A program made the translations under genes and the position numbers. Positions 13,501-16,347 of a stretch of 16,347 bases of DNA are shown here, piece after piece. The notes below the pieces were generated by a model. It did not search any database and was not told the origin of the DNA. It was given only the letters and a program-made list of their open reading frames with translations. Where the stretch lies: assembly GCA_910587815.1 (NCBI GenBank), contig CAJUNK010000022.1, forward strand, positions 1 through 16,347. The letters are read 5' to 3'. Numbering within the stretch: position 1 is the stretch's first letter; the number at the start of each line of letters is the position of its first letter. This DNA is from Candidatus Gastranaerophilales bacterium (lineage in GTDB: Bacteria > Cyanobacteriota > Vampirovibrionia > Gastranaerophilales > Gastranaerophilaceae).

Positions 13501-13519
13501 AAGTTTTCAATAAGGAGTA

Positions 13520-14821
13520 ATGGAATATATGCAAAACATTGTAACAACGGAAGCTTTTATTGATGATAAATTGGATAGGCTATCTCTAGCACAAAATTTT
13601 AAAACCATATTGCTTAATACAGATGCCAATGTTTTTAGCATTAGTGCTTCTTGGGGTGGTGGTAAGACATATTTTGTAGAGAATTTAATAAAATTACTTG
13701 GCGAAGATTCTATTAATATCTTATATAATGCTTGGGAGACGGACTTTTATGATTCCCCACTTATTCCTTTACTAGTGGAAATGTTGTCAAAAATCGAACA
13801 AAACAAAGACGAATTGGAACAAGAAATATCAAAGTGCAAAACAATTGCAAGCAATATAGTAGGAAAAACAAGCTTTCAATTTGGAGTTGGTACCGAGTTT
13901 GTTAATTTTTCTGCAATATTTGACCCAAGCAAAAAACTTATAGATTCAAAATACATTGAACTAAAAAACAAAATACTGGAATTTAAAAAAGAATTAAGTA
14001 ACATTCAACATAAACTTGGAAAAAAAGTAATAATATTCGTTGATGAACTTGATAGATGTCATCCAATATATGCAATCAAAACTCTTGAAATAATAAAGCA
14101 TTTTTTTGGAATACCAAATGTAATTTTTGTTTTGGCAATTGATAAAAAACAAATTGAAAATTCGGTAAGAACCGTGTTTGGAATAAATATTGATGAAACA
14201 GATGGATATTTAAGAAAATTTATTGATGTTGAATTTGTTTTACCTGTTCCGAATCTTAAAAAACTTATAGATTTTCATATGGATAATACAATGGGCAAGA
14301 TAGAAAAATTTATAAAAGATAAAAAATACTATATGTATCGCTCTACAAGTAGTATCCCTACGGAAAAAGAGAAGATTTCAAATTTAATAGAAAAAACATT
14401 GTGTTTTTTAATGTTTAAGCCAAGAGATGTGGAGAAATATTTTATTCGATTGAACTTAACTCTTGATATATTGTCAAAAAATGACATTTTGTTTATAGAA
14501 CCTTTCGTTGTTTTAAACGCTCTTTGCTTGTTCAAAGGCGGAAGTGAATTTAGAAATTATTGCGGTGGAGAGGAAACTGGAATAACAAAATATATCAATA
14601 CTAAAATATTAAAACACTGGGAAAATTTCTTTAACAATGATGAATTTGTAAAAACTGTACGAAGAGCACGCCAAATGGATAGTTATTCTCAATATACAAA
14701 AGAAGATAATGCATATGAAATATTTTACAATTTTTTTAGCACAGGCGGCGAAGCAGAAGCTACAAAATATTTAAATCAATATCCAAGTAATATTGAATTC
14801 ATAAACAATTTTAATATTTAG
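13520..14821 (+). CDS. KAP-family P-loop NTPase, soluble form
   Basis: The 433-residue protein shows Walker A SASWGGGKTYFV (42-53, Lys49), the KAP-typical NAWETDF (70-76), Walker B KVIIFVDELDRCHP (169-182, Asp175, Glu176) and a following YLRKFIDVEF (230-239) with a possible arginine finger. Many KAP NTPases carry membrane spans between Walker A and B; here that segment (about 80-168) is a charged helix with none. The C-terminal ~180 residues are unassigned. KAP NTPases include PifA, which excludes phage T7, and are frequent on mobile elements. Position between tRNA-Ala and an integrase suggests cargo, possibly defence. The SD AAGGAG (13512-13517) is only 2 nt from the first ATG but 11 nt from the ATG at 13529, so 13529 may be the true start. 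Confidence 0.85.
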   Translation: MEYMQNIVTTEAFIDDKLDRLSLAQNFKTILLNTDANVFSISASWGGGKTYFVENLIKLLGEDSINILYNAWETDFYDSPLIPLLVEMLSKIEQNKDELEQEISKCKTIASNIVGKTSFQFGVGTEFVNFSAIFDPSKKLIDSKYIELKNKILEFKKELSNIQHKLGKKVIIFVDELDRCHPIYAIKTLEIIKHFFGIPNVIFVLAIDKKQIENSVRTVFGINIDETDGYLRKFIDVEFVLPVPNLKKLIDFHMDNTMGKIEKFIKDKKYYMYRSTSSIPTEKEKISNLIEKTLCFLMFKPRDVEKYFIRLNLTLDILSKNDILFIEPFVVLNALCLFKGGSEFRNYCGGEETGITKYINTKILKHWENFFNNDEFVKTVRRARQMDSYSQYTKEDNAYEIFYNFFSTGGEAEATKYLNQYPSNIEFINNFNI

Positions 14822-14866
14822 ATGGTTTTTATAATAAGTTTTGGGTAAACTATTTAAATTTAGCCA

Positions 14867-16003
14867 TTAAACCACATTTCGCACTTTTTGATTGTCTTTG
14901 TCTTGTCTTGTTGCAAGTATTCTATTAAGCGTATCAACCCCGTTTTGGTGGCTTTCCTGCATTAAATGCGAATAAATATCCATTGTTGTTTTGATTGAAG
15001 AATGCCCCATTTGGTGCTGAACATACTTTGGCTGTGCGTCATTAGCTAGTAACATGCTTGCAAACGTATGTCTGAGGTCATGAAAACGAATTATACTCAC
15101 TCCTGCACGTTTTAAAACAGCTTTAAATTTTCTCTTTTTTAGATTATGATTATCCATAAAATTACCGTTTTCATTTGGAAAAACAAGGTTTAATTCACCA
15201 TTTGGGCATCTTAACCGCCATTCTTTTAAAACCTTGATAAGGTCATCGGGTATGTTTATTTCTCTTTTAGAGGTTCTTGTTTTCGGCTCTGTAAATTTAT
15301 TTTTATAAACATTCCTGTCAACCTTGATACAGCCCTTCACGAAATTAACCCTATCCCAAGTTAAAGCACGAATTTCGCCCAATCTCATGCCGGTAAAAAT
15401 AGCTGTGAATAATAAAGGATAAAAATCTGGATAATGTTTCTTTGCCGTATCAAGCACCGCAAAAACTTCATCCATCGTTAAACATTGTTGTTCAATCTTT
15501 TCTTCTTTTAATTTTTTAAGCCTGTCAGCAGGGTTTCTTACAATAAGCCCATTATCAACCGCATGGTTTAAAATGCTTTTCATTAAAACAAGGTGTTTAT
15601 TTATCGTGCAATTTGTAAGCTTGCCCTCTTTTTGTTTTATCCTGATATATTCATTAATTGTATTTAAGGTGATTTCAATAACTTTCATATCACCGATTAC
15701 AGGCAAAATATGAAGGTTTAAAAACCCTGTATATGTGTCATAGGTTGATTCTCTAAGATAAATTTCAGCGTGATATTTTAAATATTTATCCGTAAGCTGC
15801 CTGAATGTCAAAGCCTTATTTGCTTCAGGATTTGCGCCGTTTTCAACTTCCTGAAGCTTTTCAGCCAGTGCCTTTTCTGCTGCAACTTTGGTTTTAAACC
15901 CGCTTACAATTTTTCTTTTGCTAAATGTATCTTTATAACTGTATGCCCAGGTATAACCTTCGCCCTTAGAATTTTTCCATTTCCTTTTAAATGCTTTTGC
16001 CAT
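14867..16003 (-). CDS. Tyrosine recombinase (phage/ICE-type integrase)
   Basis: This enzyme cuts and rejoins DNA at att sites to insert or excise an element. The 378-residue length is typical. An N-terminal arm-binding AP2-like domain (about 5-50), a SAM-like core-binding domain (about 65-165) and the catalytic domain (175-350) are in order. Catalytic residues are complete: Arg207 (TGMRLGEI), Lys241 (EPKTRTSKREI), His308 and Arg311 (HDLRHTF), His334 (MGHSS) and Tyr344 (MDIYSH), so it should be active. AAAGGA before the ATG supports the start. It converges with the KAP gene (45-bp gap) and lies 58 bp downstream of an excisionase-like gene. It resembles integrases of Firmicutes-type integrative elements and phages. 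Confidence 0.95.
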   Translation of the reverse strand: MAKAFKRKWKNSKGEGYTWAYSYKDTFSKRKIVSGFKTKVAAEKALAEKLQEVENGANPEANKALTFRQLTDKYLKYHAEIYLRESTYDTYTGFLNLHILPVIGDMKVIEITLNTINEYIRIKQKEGKLTNCTINKHLVLMKSILNHAVDNGLIVRNPADRLKKLKEEKIEQQCLTMDEVFAVLDTAKKHYPDFYPLLFTAIFTGMRLGEIRALTWDRVNFVKGCIKVDRNVYKNKFTEPKTRTSKREINIPDDLIKVLKEWRLRCPNGELNLVFPNENGNFMDNHNLKKRKFKAVLKRAGVSIIRFHDLRHTFASMLLANDAQPKYVQHQMGHSSIKTTMDIYSHLMQESHQNGVDTLNRILATRQDKDNQKVRNVV

Positions 16004-16061
16004 TTTTGTATCCTTTCATATTTTTTAATTTATCGTGTTTGACACCGTTTGTAAGCCTGTT

Positions 16062-16241
16062 TCAATCGGATGCATTGAAGGAATTTCGCAAAACAAAGGT
16101 TTTAATTTCATCTTCATTAAATCTTAGCTTCCCGCCGAGCTTTACAAACGGGATTTCCCGTTTGTTCACCCAGCGATAAAGCGTTGAAACAGATATTTTC
16201 AACATTTCAGCTACTTCTTGTATGGTTAACAAGTTCTTCAT
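16062..16241 (-). CDS. Excisionase-like HTH DNA-binding protein
   Basis: A 59-codon gene starts at the minus-strand ATG 16241-16239 after AGGAG at 4-nt spacing. The product is one MerR/Xis-type winged helix: LTIQEVAEMLKISVSTLYRW (5-24) is the helix-turn-helix and PFVKLGGKLRFNEDEIKTFV (31-50) the wing and last helix. Such proteins bend DNA at att sites to favour excision, or repress their own operon. It lies directly before the integrase on the same strand, the usual xis-int order, 58 bp apart. Tandem palindromes and an SD-masking hairpin lie upstream. Confidence 0.9.
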   Translation of the reverse strand: MKNLLTIQEVAEMLKISVSTLYRWVNKREIPFVKLGGKLRFNEDEIKTFVLRNSFNASD

Positions 16242-16265
16242 TTTTCTCCTCTCAAAGGAGCAAAA
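16242..16265 (-). promoter_or_regulatory. Hairpin that can mask the excisionase SD
   Basis: On the minus strand CTCCT (16260-16256) pairs with AGGAG (16250-16246), which is the SD itself, around TTGAG. TTTT and AAAA outside can extend the stem past a single bulged G. Folding would hide the ribosome site of the excisionase mRNA. Confidence 0.4.
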
Positions 16266-16324
16266 CCGTTAATACAAGGTTTAATCTTTTACTTTCGACA
16301 AAACCCTATATATAAGGTTTTGTC
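16261..16324. promoter_or_regulatory. Tandem palindromic sites upstream of the excisionase gene
   Basis: CAAAACC-N9-AGGTTT occurs twice, at 16261-16282 and 16299-16320, 38 bp apart. The second copy extends into a 28-bp near-perfect inverted repeat (16297-16324) with arms GACAAAACC and GGTTTTGTC around a TATATA core. Placement upstream of xis-int suggests operators of the element's own repressor, or Xis/Int arm sites. No clean -35/-10 pair for the xis transcript could be fixed here. Confidence 0.55.
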
Positions 16325-16347
16325 CTATTTATTTTTATTTCTATTAC

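Noticed and set aside
13255..16347. Second copy of the tRNA-Ala 3' end marking an att site
   Set aside because: None seen by eye between the tRNA and the window end; the far end is probably outside the window.

Overview
The window reads as ordinary bacterial chromosome from a very AT-rich organism that uses the standard code (TAA, TAG and TGA all end genes here) and strong AAGGAG-type Shine-Dalgarno (SD) sites. The tRNA-Trp-secE-nusG-rplK-rplA order is universal in bacteria. The SecE and NusG sequences, a NarL-type regulator and a PPDK gene would fit a low-GC cyanobacterial relative such as the gut Gastranaerophilales (Vampirovibrionia). That placement is an impression from sequence style, not a search result, and a Firmicutes-like host is not excluded.

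Layout, left to right. Positions 1-411 hold a tandem array of about 105-bp units, each containing the first part of tRNA-Trp, ending in the intact tRNA-Trp(CCA). Then come secE, nusG, rplK and rplA (457-2767), closed by a strong hairpin terminator; rplJ and rplL do not follow. A small GtrA-like membrane protein starts inside that terminator. A promoter at about 3281-3309 drives a PLP aminotransferase and a closely coupled ATP-grasp ligase (3369-5723). A convergent terminator separates these from ppdK on the minus strand (5987-8635). The region beyond the ppdK stop carries broken remains of a longer coding tail. A NarL-type response regulator is divergent from ppdK (8710-9342) and lacks the first strand of its receiver domain. 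It converges on a large UvrD-like helicase (9339-12134, minus) with an embedded nuclease-like segment. A charged helical protein (12321-12725, minus) follows, perhaps preceded by a coupled 37-codon ORF. tRNA-Ala(TGC) at 13210-13282 carries a leader with the same odd architecture as tRNA-Trp. To its right lies what looks like the edge of an integrated element: a soluble KAP-type P-loop NTPase (13520-14821), a tyrosine recombinase (14867-16003, minus) and an excisionase-like HTH protein (16062-16241, minus) with palindromic control sites upstream. The element probably runs off the right edge.

The most striking observation is one design seen at three unrelated loci: the tRNA-Trp leader, the tRNA-Ala leader and the ppdK 3' end. 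In each, read on the plus strand, a partial direct copy of a target stops at a point p. It is followed by CC plus a small perfect hairpin of unrelated sequence, then an inverted (antisense) copy of the target that spans p, then the full target again. The offset between direct copies is about 94, 104 and 105-106 bp. I know of no described element with this design. It may be a small insertion element whose 15-23 nt antisense segment matches its insertion site, or a characteristic template-switch scar. At ppdK it appears to have cut off a C-terminal tail; at the tRNAs it puts antisense D-arm sequence into the leader RNA.
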